Shown here in pieces: positions 1 through 10,597 of a stretch of DNA of 41,214 bases. The stretch's first letter is position 1. Every line of letters starts with the position of its first letter. A program made the translations under genes and the position numbers. The notes under the pieces were generated by a model that had not been told where the DNA came from, searched no databases, and saw nothing but the letters and a program-made list of their open reading frames with translations. The DNA is from Chara braunii (Eukaryota; Streptophyta; Charophyceae; Charales; Characeae). The stretch spans positions 377,112-418,325 of the forward strand of contig BFEA01000007.1 in assembly GCA_003427395.1 (NCBI GenBank), in the 5' to 3' direction.

Positions 1-48
<48 letters not shown>

Positions 49-111
49 CAGCTGGAGTAGGCAGGCGAGCGGGCAGCAGAGAGCGCGAGCCCGAGCAGGA
101 GTGGGCGCCGA

Positions 112-142
<31 letters not shown>

Positions 143-253
143 GAAAGATACAGAGGAGATTAGCATGTCCCAAAAAAAAAGGTGTGAATGTATCTGACGC
201 AGACAATGGACCAGATACATTCACACTTTGGTGGGCCGAGCAGCACACACACA

Positions 254-300
<47 letters not shown>
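1..300. repeat. (GA)n microsatellites around a short inverted repeat
   Basis: Pure GA tracts occupy 1-48, about 115-138 and about 259-298. Between them, 183-226 forms an inverted repeat with 15-bp perfect arms (GTGTGAATGTATCTG and its complement) around a ~14-17 nt loop. The motif ATGAATGTATCTGGACGT recurs near 1513 (plus) and 18975-18995 (minus), so the hairpin may be the end of a small transposon family. No gene is supported here; reading frames in the tract are low-complexity. Confidence 0.8.
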
Positions 301-1800
301 CGGCGGCGGGGCGCCGTCGGCGGCTTTTCCTGTACTGACAAAGTGGGATCGTTTTCCAGCCCGAAACCATTCCCGCCAGAAGCCAAAAACGAAAAAAAGA
401 AAAACAAAAAAAAGGGAGGGCCTGCTAGGCCAGGCCACCTCCCGTTTTTGCCCATTATCGAACCGGTAGGCCGATGAAAGAATACTTCAATGTTTTTGTG
501 CTGTTTCAAACTGCTTCACGGCCCAATCTTGCAGTGGACTGTTATTTCTGCGAATTCTGAACTGGGCAGCAGTCACAGGGGCAGTTGTCTCAAAAAAAGA
601 GAGGCATCTTCAACTGCCAAAAAAGTTGAAAAAACTCAGCAGTTCTAATTTGTAAAGCTCGTTAGAGGCAAAAAAACAAAAAATAAAAAAGCTGATTCAT
701 ATCGAATGTCCCCTCCCTCTCCGCAACTTTTTGGGAGCTTTGCCGATCAGCTTGGCACCTATCAGGGGTTTGCTGAGCTTTGGTGATCAATTTGTCACCC
801 ATCTACAAAAGCTCATCAACCCCCTGATATACGGTACCAAAAAACCCCAAATTGAAATATGAACCGAAAAATCTTTTTCGAATCCAGAAACCAGTACTAC
901 TAAAGTGGCTATACATACCAACTTTTTCACATATATCTATGCTTTGATAGGAACTGGAAGTTTTGAAACTGGTTGGTATACTACCATAATGAAGTTACCT
1001 TTCATTTTCTGTATTTGGATAGGTTTTGTTTTGGCTTCTTTTGGAGGTTTCCGAAGTTTAATACGTCAGCTTTCAAGTATCACTCAGTCTCTTTGATTTT
1101 AGAGAATCGCAAGGTACAACGGAAGCTCTCTTTGATCCATGGACTTCCTATCGGTACATCTTTACATGGCGCCGATTGCCTTTTTTTTCAACATATCTTT
1201 ACATCTTTTCTAATTATTCTAATTATTATATTAAACTGATAGCAACAGGTACGGCATTTGAACTCAGCCTCGTGACTTTTTTTTTTTTTTTTTTTTTTTT
1301 GAACTCAGCCTATATTCTTTTTCTTCTTGTTCTTTTCTTCAATTAAAAAAAATAAAGAAAACAGAACGGTTCTGGCTCCGTTCCATTCGTTCTGGGGAGC
1401 ATCAGTCCAGTTCCTATCCCACCGGCAAGTCAGAACAGATACGACACTCGAACTCTGCCTATCCTCTTATTAGTAATATAGCTTCCATGCAGTCTCTGTA
1501 GCAATTGCTGTTAATGAATGTATCTGGACGTTCAGACAGCCAGGTGAACGATTGTAGGCTGTACTGGGATTTGCAGCTGTCCGCGACTCTGTATGCATGC
1601 TGACAGAGGCGTTGAAGCGAATCAGCTGGAAAATACAAAAGGAAAGCACAAAGCTGTTATATACCAAACACAAAAACGGAAAGAAGAGAGTAAAAGGGCA
1701 AAAATATTACTCTCACGGGCACTTTGTAAAATGTATCTAACTGCAATTACGGCCAGATTCGCACCAGTCTGACCGCAATCACGTCCAGAGCTGTGTAGAA
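300..1800. other. No gene seen; A/T-rich intergenic
   Basis: Short frames only, most with non-ATG starts and none with recognisable domains. The stretch contains a GC-rich patch (300-330), a 24-T run near 1278 and scattered A runs. Nothing else is supportable. Confidence 0.6.
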
Positions 1801-1802
1801 AA

Positions 1803-1824
1803 AGTACTCGCACGTGCGAGTACT
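1803..1824. other. 22-bp perfect palindrome centred on CACGTG
   Basis: The half-site AGTACTCGCAC is followed directly by its exact reverse complement, giving an uninterrupted 22-bp palindrome with a G-box/E-box hexamer at the centre. It lies about 250 bp beyond the stop codon of the coiled-coil exon. It could be a bZIP/bHLH-type site or the tip of a foldback element; the sequence alone does not decide. Confidence 0.5.
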
Positions 1825-1963
1825 ACCCACCCTTATTTTTTTCCCCAAAATTCAACTGGACCACCAAAAAACAAGAAGAGAAAAAAAAAAAAAAAAAGAC
1901 TACCATTGCCCCTGTGCAAGGATGGCATGCATAAATCGAGAAATGGCGCGAATTTATCAGCTG

Positions 1964-1996
<33 letters not shown>

Positions 1997-2070
1997 AACC
2001 GAAAAAAATCAAAGGAAGGAAGAGAGAGTTGTGCTGCTGACCACGAACGGCTGCCCGCCTGCCAGCAAGC

Positions 2071-2634
2071 CTAGTATTCACTCGGTGTCTGGATGTGATT
2101 TCCGCTCGTCACCGGTTGAGAGTCTTTGCTCACATTGGCATCGCTCTCGTCCAGACTTCTCAGCCGTTCCTCGATGGCTTTCATCATCTGTTGCTTGATG
2201 TCTCCCTCCACCGATTCTCTCCTCGTTTCCATTCTTAGAAGCTTCTTCTTCAGTTTTTCCACCATCCTCTTCAACTCCTCCACCCTCTTCTCATCCGTCT
2301 CAACGTCCAGCTCTGCAATTTGTTTGTTAAAATCCTCGTCAATCTCCCGTAGGTTTTTATTCAGTTCGTTCTGAGCCTGCCTGGCCTCTTGCTCCGCCTG
2401 CTTCGCCCTTTCCATCAGCTCTTTCGCCAACTTCACCTTCGCATCCGTCGATTCTTTCACGCTGGACATGGAAACCTTTTTCTCCTCCTCCAGCTCCTCA
2501 GCGTCCCGCTTACGCTTCAACAGCCTCGATTGAAGTAACAAATATTGTTGTTCACTGTCGGCCAGCTGCTGCCTCAGCTGCTTCAGTGTCTTCTCAAATG
2601 CCTGCCAGTCACCGTGACATGATGCCACGTTCAA
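2071..2634 (-). CDS. Terminal exon of an unidentified coiled-coil protein
   Basis: An open frame of about 187 codons ends in TAG at 2071-2073. Nearly the whole product is Glu/Lys/Arg/Gln-rich with heptad-like spacing, as in a long coiled coil, ending in a short polar tail (TPSEY). The frame opens with TTG rather than ATG. A plausible acceptor, GTGACTGGCAG followed by GCATTTGAG, lies at about 2607, so the likely reading is a 3' exon starting there, with upstream exons at higher coordinates not identified. No catalytic domain is visible. It could instead be an unspliced gene starting at a later internal ATG. The family was not recognised; structural or scaffold roles are only a guess from the coiled coil. 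Confidence 0.5.
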   Translation of the reverse strand: MNVASCHGDWQAFEKTLKQLRQQLADSEQQYLLLQSRLLKRKRDAEELEEEKKVSMSSVKESTDAKVKLAKELMERAKQAEQEARQAQNELNKNLREIDEDFNKQIAELDVETDEKRVEELKRMVEKLKKKLLRMETRRESVEGDIKQQMMKAIEERLRSLDESDANVSKDSQPVTSGNHIQTPSEY

Positions 2635-2815
2635 TTTGATTCAAAACGCGCATGTCCGTAAATAAATCCAGACGTAGTTATGAATGAACGCGCACGGACA
2701 CGTTCAATTTGATTCAAAACGCATATTAAATAAATCCAAACATAGTTACTCGTGAGTGCGTACGGACAGGAAAACAACAACAAGAACAACAAGAACAACA
2801 AGAACAACAGCAACG
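2626..2815. repeat. 73-bp tandem duplication followed by an (AAC)n-like tract
   Basis: CACGTTCAATTTGATTC starts at 2626 and again at 2699, and the two ~73-bp units stay similar to about 2768. AAC/AAG trinucleotide repeats follow at 2773-2815. Confidence 0.75.
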
Positions 2816-2944
2816 GGCCAAACTCAGTGGGTACACGCACAAGGGCCACAAACTGTCCAAATACAGAGCTGTTTCTTTACAATTTTTACCTGAGTTCGAA
2901 TGCAAGAGTCTCAGAGAGAACGAGATGCACGTCGAGATTCTTGA

Positions 2945-3010
2945 ATTACCCGGGGCCAGTCAGTTTGACGATGATATCTCAACTTGGCCGTAACGGTTGC
3001 CCGTTCGAAT
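2945..3010 (+). repeat. SINE tail fragment
   Basis: The segment GGGGCCAGTCAG...GATGATATCTCAA...GGCCGT...TTGCCC matches the 3' tails of the SINE-like sequences at 18505-18560 and 21566-21625. No tRNA-like head is visible here, so it is read as a truncated copy. Confidence 0.4.
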
Positions 3011-3120
3011 AAGGACTTATAAACTTATTCATATGCAAAAATACTGCACCATCATGATGAGATATTGGTTGGTGGGGTGTTCCACATTAAAAATTCAAGG
3101 TGGCCTACTTTACTACTTCG

Positions 3121-3186
3121 TTAAATTTTCCTCCTCTCTTTTTCACCTCTACATTAAATTTTCCTCCTCTCTTTTTCACCTCTACT
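3121..3186. repeat. 33-bp tandem duplication
   Basis: Two nearly identical pyrimidine-rich 33-bp units (TTAAATTTTCCTCCTCTC...) start at 3121 and 3154. Confidence 0.85.
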
Positions 3187-3308
3187 ATGTAAACTTGACA
3201 CCATGCGTTCCCCGGTAGTGTACGTGTAGTAGAGAGATGAAGAGAGGAGGAAATCAAAAGGAATCATGACAAAGTCGAAAAGAAAAGGGAAAAATCACGA
3301 TCACTGAT

Positions 3309-3592
3309 TCACTGTTTCACAGCAGAAAAGGCAAGTCTCAGATCACCCATCTGGGCCATCTCCTCGAGTTTTCCCAAGATCACGTCTCTTTCAGCTTGAA
3401 GTTGAAGTTCCCCCTTTCATTGATTTTTTTTTTTTTTTTCCCCTTTTTCTCTCAGATGAATCGAATTTCAATGCTTTCAAACACTATGTTCTCCAGTCTC
3501 CAGAGACTCAGTCGAGACTAGTACAGACATGCAAATGCACCCACCCACGTTATGGGCCACATACACAAGAGTTTAGCAGGCATAACAAACGT

Positions 3593-3651
<59 letters not shown>

Positions 3652-4093
3652 CTGAGTAACTTACCTCTTCCACTGCCATTTGCAGCCTCCCCTCAACCGA
3701 GTGTAGAGAACTCATGGAGCCACTCAGTCCCATTTCTGTGCAGCGGTGAAACTGACGAGCTGTTACAAAGGTTTTTGGAGACGGCGCAGAAGATTCCCCA
3801 GCTTTGCTACGAACATTGGCTGCAGACTGTTCCACGTGACTAGTTGGCTGAATCTCCGATTCCCTAGCATTAGGACCGTTGTCATGTCCCTCGCTCAACA
3901 GCCCTGGACGTCTTGTCTCCTCAGACATAACGTTTTTGTCCACGACCCCTCCTTCACCCTGACCTTCACCCTCGTCTCCTCTCCGCATTCTTTCTCGTGT
4001 TTCCTCCACAATCACAGTTTCACTCCTTTCTCCCTGTTCCTCTCTCTTCTCAGTTACAGACACTTTTGTAGTGACAGTCGTCACTTCAAGCAT
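3309..4093 (-). CDS. Two-exon gene model, unidentified Glu/Ser-rich protein
   Basis: The upstream exon runs from an ATG at 4091-4093 down to 3665. It encodes a Thr/Val-rich start (MLEVTTVTT), an acidic/basic Glu-Arg-Gly stretch, a Ser/Pro-rich middle, and a more ordered end (SMSSLHSVEGRLQMAVEE). It stops at a consensus donor, GAG followed by GTAAGT, at 3664. The downstream exon is inferred at 3413-3309: it begins GELQLQAERD, is helical and heptad-like, and ends in TGA at 3309-3311. Joining them keeps the frame (phase 0), but the acceptor there follows an A-rich tract instead of pyrimidines and is weak. CTCT repeats and a (CA)n tract lie just 5' of the ATG on the coding strand, so more 5' exons are possible. 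No known domain was recognised. Confidence 0.45.
3594..3650. repeat. (CA)n microsatellite
   Basis: An uninterrupted CA tract of more than 50 bp inside the proposed intron, beginning 15 nt past the splice donor at 3664. On the minus (coding) strand it reads (TG)n. Confidence 0.95.
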
Positions 4094-4101
4094 CTCTCTC
4101 T

Positions 4102-4155
<54 letters not shown>
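4094..4155. repeat. (CT)n/(TG)n microsatellite
   Basis: A CT tract followed by about 50 bp of TG, directly upstream of the ATG at 4093 on the coding strand, where it reads (CA)n-(GA)n. It is complementary to the tract at 3594-3650. Confidence 0.95.
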
Positions 4156-4670
4156 CACAAAAGAATCGTTAACTCCCGTGTTGGTGATGACCCTGACAAG
4201 AGAGTTTGCCGGATGGGACTTGTACCAGAGTGGATCAGCAAATTGGGTCAGACGGTCTTGTCGCAGTTGATAACCTCACGTCTCTAGACCCTCAGATCTA
4301 GGACACGTAGGACACGTGGCAGGAGACTGTTCTTCTGTTAATCACTTCCAAATTCCGGCAATGCACTATCTTATCCTCTAACTTCCCAACTCCTCTTGAA
4401 GACGCGCGGATAGAAACGAATTGCTGAGAAAACAAGATTACATCTCGTCAGAAAAATGTCCTTCAGGACAGCCGCTAAAATTGGGACGATATGGAGAAGA
4501 ATACCATAATGAGACACAAAAATCGAGAAATGGTCCCAAAGAAAAAAACAAAAAACAAAAAACAAAAAACATTTCATCAGAAAAGAGGAAAAGGTGCCAC
4601 AATTTCTACTTTTTTCTCTTTTAGGCGATGTAGAGTTTTCCGCAGTTCTGTAATATTCTAGCCCTTGCCC

Positions 4671-4840
4671 CTGGGGCCAAGCACCAGTACCAGAGTAGAG
4701 TTTCCTAAACACCCAAATCTGGAAGTGTTTACAGAGAGGTGCTATCGAGGAAACTCGACACGCTTTTCTGCACATCTCCACAAACAAGCCAGATTCGAGC
4801 GTCGAGGAAACTCCATGCTGCTAGTGGATGTGGTCCCCCT
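4671..4840. mobile_element. Foldback MITE, family FB, copy 1
   Basis: The left arm (GGGGCCAAGCACCAGT... from 4672) and right arm (...GCTGCTAGTGGATGTGGTCCCC, ending near 4837) are imperfect inverted repeats of about 70 bp around a short centre. Internal motifs such as AAATCTGGA and CCAGATT match copies at 18106-18276 and 34277-34444. It has no coding capacity. This copy is the most diverged and its target duplication is unclear. Confidence 0.65.
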
Positions 4841-5643
4841 TCCCTTCATCATCGGATTCACGACCCAGGAAAAAGGAAGAAAAACACACGTTTAACTTGG
4901 GAGGAAACTCGATACGTTCAGGGGCAGTCTCCTCAGACTGACACATTTTCTCACCTTTTTATTTTTATTTTAATTCTGGGCCTTGTGATGACCCAACCAA
5001 ACACGGACTGAGACACACAGCTGATTTCCGAGTTTTGCTCATGGACTGAATGCCTTGCTGAGTCTCCCGCTTGCTAATAAGTTCTGCATGTCTGTGTGTG
5101 TGCACGCTTGCTTGGTCTGCATGTCTGTCTGAATGCTGGGTGGCTTGAGTACGTGTGTGACCCGCAAGGGCACCTGTTTGTTCGTTGGGGTACTTACCTG
5201 TGGCCGTGACATTGAGGATTGCAGCGAGGGAAAACACTCGAAGTGCGCCGGGGGAAGAGGCCCACGACACTTGAAGCAGCGGGGGAAACACTCAAACAGG
5301 CAGGCCGGTACCACACCCAGAAGTGGTAGATGTGCCGGGTACTCGAGGCCGAGTAGAAGAAGACAAATAGGCTAGGTCTAGGCGGGTACCAGTCCAACCA
5401 GTCTGTGTCTACGGCCTGTACGGGCAATATCAGAGTCTGCAATGATGTTTCCCTCCGAAAGTGAGGAGGTACCCGTTGCTTGGAAGGCCGAGCGGCCTGG
5501 AAGTCACCGCATGAAGAGGCAAGCAGGCCGCTATATCTCCAGGCCGGGCGAAGAGCCCAGCCTCATTGTTGATGTGCAAGTTTGGCGACAAAGTGGTTGG
5601 AGCGCTGGCTGGAGCAGCACTAGCTTGGACCAGCGCTGCTGGG

Positions 5644-6000
5644 GAAGGAGCAAGGACACGGAGGAGGAAGAAGAGCAGGAGGAAGGGGAAGCGCCAGAGG
5701 TATTTACCTGGCTATGGTGGCAGCCATCTTCATCACCTTGGTGGGCGCTGCAGCAGGGAGACCCCAGCTGGGGAGAGCTACACCAAGAAGCTTCAAGGCA
5801 GAGTCAGGCATGGCAGCCTGAGCTAGAGCAGCCATAGCTGCTTCGCGTTGTCCTTTGCACAGCTGGGCAAGGCCCCAGTAGTCCGCCATAGCCTCGGCCT
5901 ATGAGAGTGAAGAGTGAGGGAGGCGTCCATGGCTATGGTGAACCTTGAGTGATACCTGCAGTAGAAGAGGAACTCGGCCATCGATTTTGGATCAGCAATT
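5644..6000 (-). other. Splice-signal-bounded exon(s), coding status unclear
   Basis: On the minus strand, 5898-5708 is bounded by a good acceptor (CTTCACTCTCATAG) and a donor (AG followed by GTAAAT). It contains a 61-codon frame starting MADYWGLAQLC. A ~60-nt intron would follow, ending in a strong acceptor (CTCCTTCCCCAG) near 5645. A further upstream donor (CTGCAG then GTATCA) lies near 5955. No frame stays open across these junctions: each joining I tried meets a stop soon after. It may therefore be a non-coding spliced transcript, a pseudogene or a mis-set junction. Confidence 0.25.
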
Positions 6001-6084
6001 CAACATTGTACTATTATTTCTTGTGTGAATAAGAGAGCAGTAAAGGAGGAGGAGAGTGCTGGGTGAAGAAGAAGAGTTTTGTCA

Positions 6085-6180
6085 TTTGTTTATGCTGGTG
6101 TACATCATCTTCTTCTTCTTTCTTTCTTCTTCTTCTTCTTCTTTCTTCTTCTTCTATGCTGGTGTACATCATCTTCTTAC
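6085..6180. repeat. (TTC)n tract inside a short duplication
   Basis: TATGCTGGTGTACATCATC occurs at about 6090 and again at about 6154, separated by TTC repeats. Confidence 0.8.
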
Positions 6181-6599
6181 CTTCTCTCTCCTCTCAAGTT
6201 CATTCATTTCTTTCTGCAATTGGACGGCATTATACTATCTCATGAATGTGTATCTCAAAATTGGCCAGGATCATAACAGCCTTACCTATTTCCAAACCTG
6301 TTTTCATTCCTGACCCATCAAAACACCGGCCAGGAATGAAAACCCCTTCAGCGACGAGAAAGAATACCTTGCACAGTTGACGGCCAATGCGATTGTGAGA
6401 AAGATCTACTGTCCTACTATTTGCACGGCAACCAAAATAGGACCGTCCGATTCCTTTGCTATCTGTGACTCAAAAGCCTGTCACACACACGAACGGTCCT
6501 CATTCCTATACTTTCCTGACAGCTCGTGGGCCTTGGCCCTGGGACCACTTGATACCGGGCCAAAAAAATATAGAAAAAAATAAAAATAAAACTTTTGGT

Positions 6600-7498
6600 C
6601 AAATTTGGTAAAGAATTTCGATGTGGTCCTGCCTCCTGAGGCAAAACTTGTTCAGTTGCCCCCCCCAGCTCCCCTTCTTTCCCCCCCTTAACAGTGATGG
6701 AGGGGGTGCCCGCATCCCTTCTGCACCCACTACAGCACCTTCCTGTGCCAAGAACCCCCCCAGCGCCCCCTCCCCACGGCGTTTCAACCCCACCGTAAAC
6801 GCGCGTTCAAATCGTTCAATAACTGAACGCTGAACCCCGCGTTCAATGAACATGCGGTTGCACAGCGCCCGTACGCGCCCCAGCCAGCCTGCATAGCACA
6901 GCTTCGCACGACAATGCAGCAGCGTGGCCGCAATGCCTGGACAGGCCATAATACCCTCCCAGTGGGCCACACACTTTCCTTCAATATGGAGAGAGTACCC
7001 GCTACTGCCTGGCCTGGCCAGGCATGTGGGGGGGTGCAGTAGCTTGCTTCTGGCCCCAAGTGTCTGCACCCAGGCCCAGTTTCCGATACTGGCCAGGGCC
7101 TCGTGCAGTTAGGCACGTTCAGACAGCCACCCAGCCTCCAAGTGTTCGCAGCATTCTCATTGGCTCCCAGCTTGTGTGACGAGAATGCTGCTCTCTCATT
7201 GGCCCGGGGCCAGTCCATGATGTGTTGCCTCACACAGCGTGTGACCCCAGGCGCAACCACCTGAGCCCTGGGGTCAACTGTACAGCACAGCCCTTGAAAG
7301 AGCCTGAAGGCTCACATTACTCTGTAACCAACTGGTGTGCTGCAACTGTCTGCATACCCGCCTACGGAAAAATGTTTAAAACAGGCCTCTCGTGGATATT
7401 CAGGCCCGCCTTCACTTAGGGGCCACGGTGGGCACAGGCTTGCTAAGGGCCGCAGCCCAGAACACTTGTAAGGGCCCCGCAAGGGCTCATTACTCGCA
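6600..7498 (-). repeat. Candidate 3' LTR of the Ty3-like element
   Basis: On the minus strand, about 20-30 nt after the last pol codons there is a purine-rich tract (AAGGGGGATGGA at 7500-7512) followed by TGCGAGTAATGAGCCC. This is the arrangement of a polypurine tract and the TG start of an LTR. The following ~0.9 kb is GC-rich with no domain-bearing frame. It contains two CCAAT motifs inside a small inverted repeat (7147-7205). The far end and a second LTR are not identified, so this rests on position and the purine tract. Confidence 0.35.
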
Positions 7499-7536
7499 TT
7501 CCATCCCCCTTAGCTTTGAAGTCCGCTGAGATGCTT

Positions 7537-8351
7537 CTACGCACTGCCAGGTGCTTTCCCCTTCAGTCTTCGTTCATATTCTGCCACAATCTGAGGTTCC
7601 GTCTTGACAAGCTCCTCTCTTGTGAACCAACGATCTTCTTTCGGATCTGTATGATGCCTGAATCTGACCCCGTACCCCCTCATAGGTTTGGGCGGTCTTC
7701 CCCTGTCAAGAGGTTTGGGAACAAGCAAGTCTCTGTGTGTTCCAAGATGTCGTCGACGTCCAAGTGGCCATCCATGGTTGGGGGCAGCATTGAGCTTGAA
7801 TTTCTTGTTGGGAATAGATCCGTCTCCGCGAATGGTGCAAGTCTGGAAGCATGAAATACAAGGTACTAAGTGCACAGATGACCAGGGATTCTGATGACGT
7901 GCGGCGGACCATGATCTAGATCACTACCCACAATGTCCAAGACTTCCCAAGGACCAAAGTACTGCGGCATTAATTTTCTAGAAATGCCAAACTCCTGTCC
8001 TGGTTCACTAGCCTTTACCCAAACACGTTCCCCTATCTGAAATGAGGACTGTTGCCTATGCTTGTTCTCATAGGCAATCATTGCCTCTTGAGACTTTCTG
8101 ATATGCTTGACACTGTTGACAACCTGCTGCAACAGTTTCTCATACTGGACACCAAATTCAATGGTTCCCGGAGTTGCAGCCGGTCGGTTTTCAGGTAGGA
8201 GGAAGTTTAATGCAGATCTAGATACAAGTGATACAAAATGATAAGTGTCCCTGGACTCTACATCTCTCAGCATGAAACACTTCAATTCACCGCGCAACCT
8301 TTGTGCTCTACCCTTTTGTCCAATTCTGCTCAGGTAAAGAGGACTATTCAC
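7537..8351 (-). pseudogene. Ty3/gypsy (chromovirus-like) pol C-terminus, frameshifted
   Basis: The frame from 8351 encodes the integrase C-terminal part. It has a basic linker (YENKHRQQSSFQIGERVWVK) and a GPY/F-type module (KLMPQYFGPWEVL). A second frame near 7860 continues with VFHASRLAPF, the usual VFHVSxLKP-like segment. A third frame (7537-7720) holds YGVRFRHHTDPKEDRWFTRE followed by a helix ending EYERRL, resembling the chromodomain fold (YLVKWKGY...W.PE.NL). Three frames mean at least two frameshifts, so this copy is dead. Reverse transcriptase, RNase H and the integrase core are not visible upstream, indicating 5' truncation or replacement by the adjacent Penelope fragment. In related elements the chromodomain directs integration to marked chromatin. 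Confidence 0.8.
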
Positions 8352-8693
8352 TCCAAGGCTCTAGTTTTTATCCTACTGTCTACCTGCTTCCTTGTGATCG
8401 AGAGGCTTGTCAGTGTGCCGTCATCGGATCGGCTCCCAGGCGCCACCGGTTGTGCTCAGGAAAACAAGAAAAAAAAAGGCAAAACTTTTGTGGGGTCTGG
8501 TAGGCTTTAGTGCCGTCTGCCGTCCCCCATGGTGCTAGAGCAAGTGGATCGTTGCCGCCTCTGCTCAAAACATTTTGGCCCCACTCGATCATGACAGCTC
8601 AACCCCTTCATCCGTTGTGACCTATAGGCGTCTTTGTCCCCCTCTCCCTCCTTCCCGCTCTTCCCTAGTCTATCAACCATTGATTGGGCCATT

Positions 8694-9509
8694 TCATTCC
8701 AGAAAGAAGAATCCACTCTTCTCGCCACTCTTCATTCCTGCTTCGGGACTTTTCCAAGGGTAATCGCATACCCTAAACTCCTTCATAAACGTAAGCAAAC
8801 TCCACCCAGTCATGAACTTCGCATTTGCGATGTCCACGATCCGAAATATCGTGTTTGACACAGCCACAAACTTCTGGGGTTTTGGAGCAATGCCATACGA
8901 ATGGAAGCTTCTCAAGGTCCTGCCTGTATTTCCCCGTTTGTCCTCTCCAGATTGTCTCAATATTCTTGAACTTATGCATGCTGTGTATCCATGCTGGCGA
9001 ATCAGTAATGATCGACCTCGTTTCCAGAAATTCCAGCAGACCACAGTCTGCATCTGTTCTTTTTCCAAAGTCTGGTCTTGATGATAACAACCCAATACTC
9101 GATCCAAACTATCATTCAGCTTATCCATCCTCCCCTTTACACACCACCCGACCAGAAGCAAGTCGTCAATGAAGCGATTGCGATTGATGTATCTTGCATC
9201 TGTGCCAAGTGAAGTCAAGAACTGTTGCTCGGCAAATATGCAAATGTATTTGCCAAAGGAGGGCTCGCTCTCCCACCCATTTGCCTGGGTACATGTGACT
9301 TTCCCAATGTTGCCTTCTTTCCTTCTGTGTTTAATCTGATCCAATCGTGTCCTTGTTGAGTTCAGCAGCAACCATTCGACAGCGTTCACAATTTTTTGAT
9401 GTGGTAGTTTCGTGAACATTTCTTTTACGTCATGTGTCCTGCAGTGGCAATTATTCCCAAAGGTTCGACTCGCCTTCTTATTCATAATAATTGTCAATTT
9501 TCTCTTCAA
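8694..9509 (-). pseudogene. Penelope-like element reverse transcriptase, 5'-truncated
   Basis: An uninterrupted ~271-codon frame contains RT motif A (HDVKEMFTKLPH followed by IVNAVEWLL) and a motif B relic (PSFGKYICIFAEQQF). Motif C is RFIDDLLLV, with the DD pair encoded at about 9162-9167. A C-terminal thumb region ends in TGA near 8694. The spacing and the AE-x2-F signature after motif B resemble the RT at 30632-32560, so both belong to the same broad class. The GxPMG glycines of motif B are mostly lost. The frame opens with TTG after an in-frame TAG; fingers and endonuclease are missing. It abuts the Ty3 fragment, suggesting nested insertions. Confidence 0.75.
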
Positions 9510-9704
9510 CCGTCTGACCTAATCAGTGTTGAAACCCGAAGACACCCAGAACACCCAGCGATATAGGTTCGAGCACACTCGGGTGCCACCCCACAGCGAT
9601 CACAGAGCCTGCTGAGGGGAGGGAATGATTGGGGAGTACGGCGAGGGAACCAAAACTCAGGGGCCCCCCTAGTGGAGATACAGGGTGTGCAAGGTCAGGC
9701 TTCG

Positions 9705-10169
9705 ATGTGCGATGGTCTCAACTACATGCATATGGCTCCATCATTTCCACCGTCGAGTGGGAGCTCACTAATGGGACCCTGGGCACCATGGGCTCCCCAC
9801 GCTTTGGGGCCAAACAATCCAGGGATGGCGATCGGCCCCAATCACGATTTATATCAGCAACAACAGATTATGGTTGCAGGGGGCCCATTTCAGCTTCAAG
9901 GGAGATGTGAGGTCCCAGGGTGCCAGGTGGTACATCAGCCGCACTCAGTAATTCGATCGGTGCCGACAAGAGCACAACAGGAGCAATATGGGAGAATGGA
10001 TGAAACCCTCCTTGCGGTATATCATCGAGGGAGGCAGTGGGAGAACCCAGGCCAGTCGAGGTTCCAAGGCCCAGGAGCCCAAGGCCAAAGGACAAGGCAG
10101 GAGGGTGACTTAGTAAGGGTTCGGGGAGGGGCTTATTCGGGGTCTAAAGGAGAAGACAGGTGGATCTAG
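9705..10169 (+). CDS. Candidate LINE ORF1 fragment, Gly/Pro/Gln-rich
   Basis: A frame of about 155 codons from an ATG at 9705 ends in TAG at 10167-10169. The N-terminal half is rich in Pro, Gly, Met and Gln (e.g. DLYQQQQIM). One short Cys/His cluster (CEVPGCQVVH) is too small to call a zinc knuckle. It lies on the same strand as, and 0.4 kb upstream of, a LINE-type reading frame, so an ORF1/N-terminal role is inferred by position only. Confidence 0.35.
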   Translation: MCDGLNYMHMAPSFPPSSGSSLMGPWAPWAPHALGPNNPGMAIGPNHDLYQQQQIMVAGGPFQLQGRCEVPGCQVVHQPHSVIRSVPTRAQQEQYGRMDETLLAVYHRGRQWENPGQSRFQGPGAQGQRTRQEGDLVRVRGGAYSGSKGEDRWI

Positions 10170-10597
10170 GAAAGTTTTCCTCCTCCTCAAGATCAAGAGT
10201 GGTTTCATTGGGGACGAGAGGGCACTGAGAGGTTCGGGTTTCCTTCGTGCAAAAGGGTCCGAGTCATCTACGGGCAGCTCAGGACCTCAGGTGACCCATC
10301 AGGGAGGAGGGAATTTGATTCAGATACCTCCAGTAAACGAGGTATAGAACAGAGCGAATAGACCTCCGCCCAATGGAAAGGAGGATGGTCCCCCTAGTCT
10401 GTGCAATGATAGGCAGTACGGCCTTTTTCTTGGGATTGACCCAATCGGATGGCAGACCGTATCTTCCATTAGTCCTCACAGATAGAACACCGCTACCAGG
10501 GGAGTTTCTGCCGAGGACAAAGTTTCTGTTTGGCGATGCTTTCCCAATCAGGATCATCCCGCGTTTGATGATGGTGAGCTGCCAGGTCTCGCTCTAA

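Larger units (their letters stand above)
4200..6600. other. Otherwise unassigned stretch
   Basis: Apart from the foldback copy, the exon candidate and the TTC tract, I see no domain-bearing frame. An imperfect inverted repeat around GGTACCACACCC lies near 5305-5340. Long frames at 5133-5837 are opposite-strand shadows in GC-rich sequence. Confidence 0.4.

Noticed and set aside
160-477. Overlapping frames on both strands with long Arg-Glu or Ser-Leu repeats
   Set aside because: They are translations of the GA microsatellite, with no domain and no support for a start.
3746-4270. Plus-strand 174-codon frame opposite the minus-strand exon
   Set aside because: Ends in a Val-Cys repeat from the TG tract, and the minus strand has a consensus splice donor and more protein-like composition.
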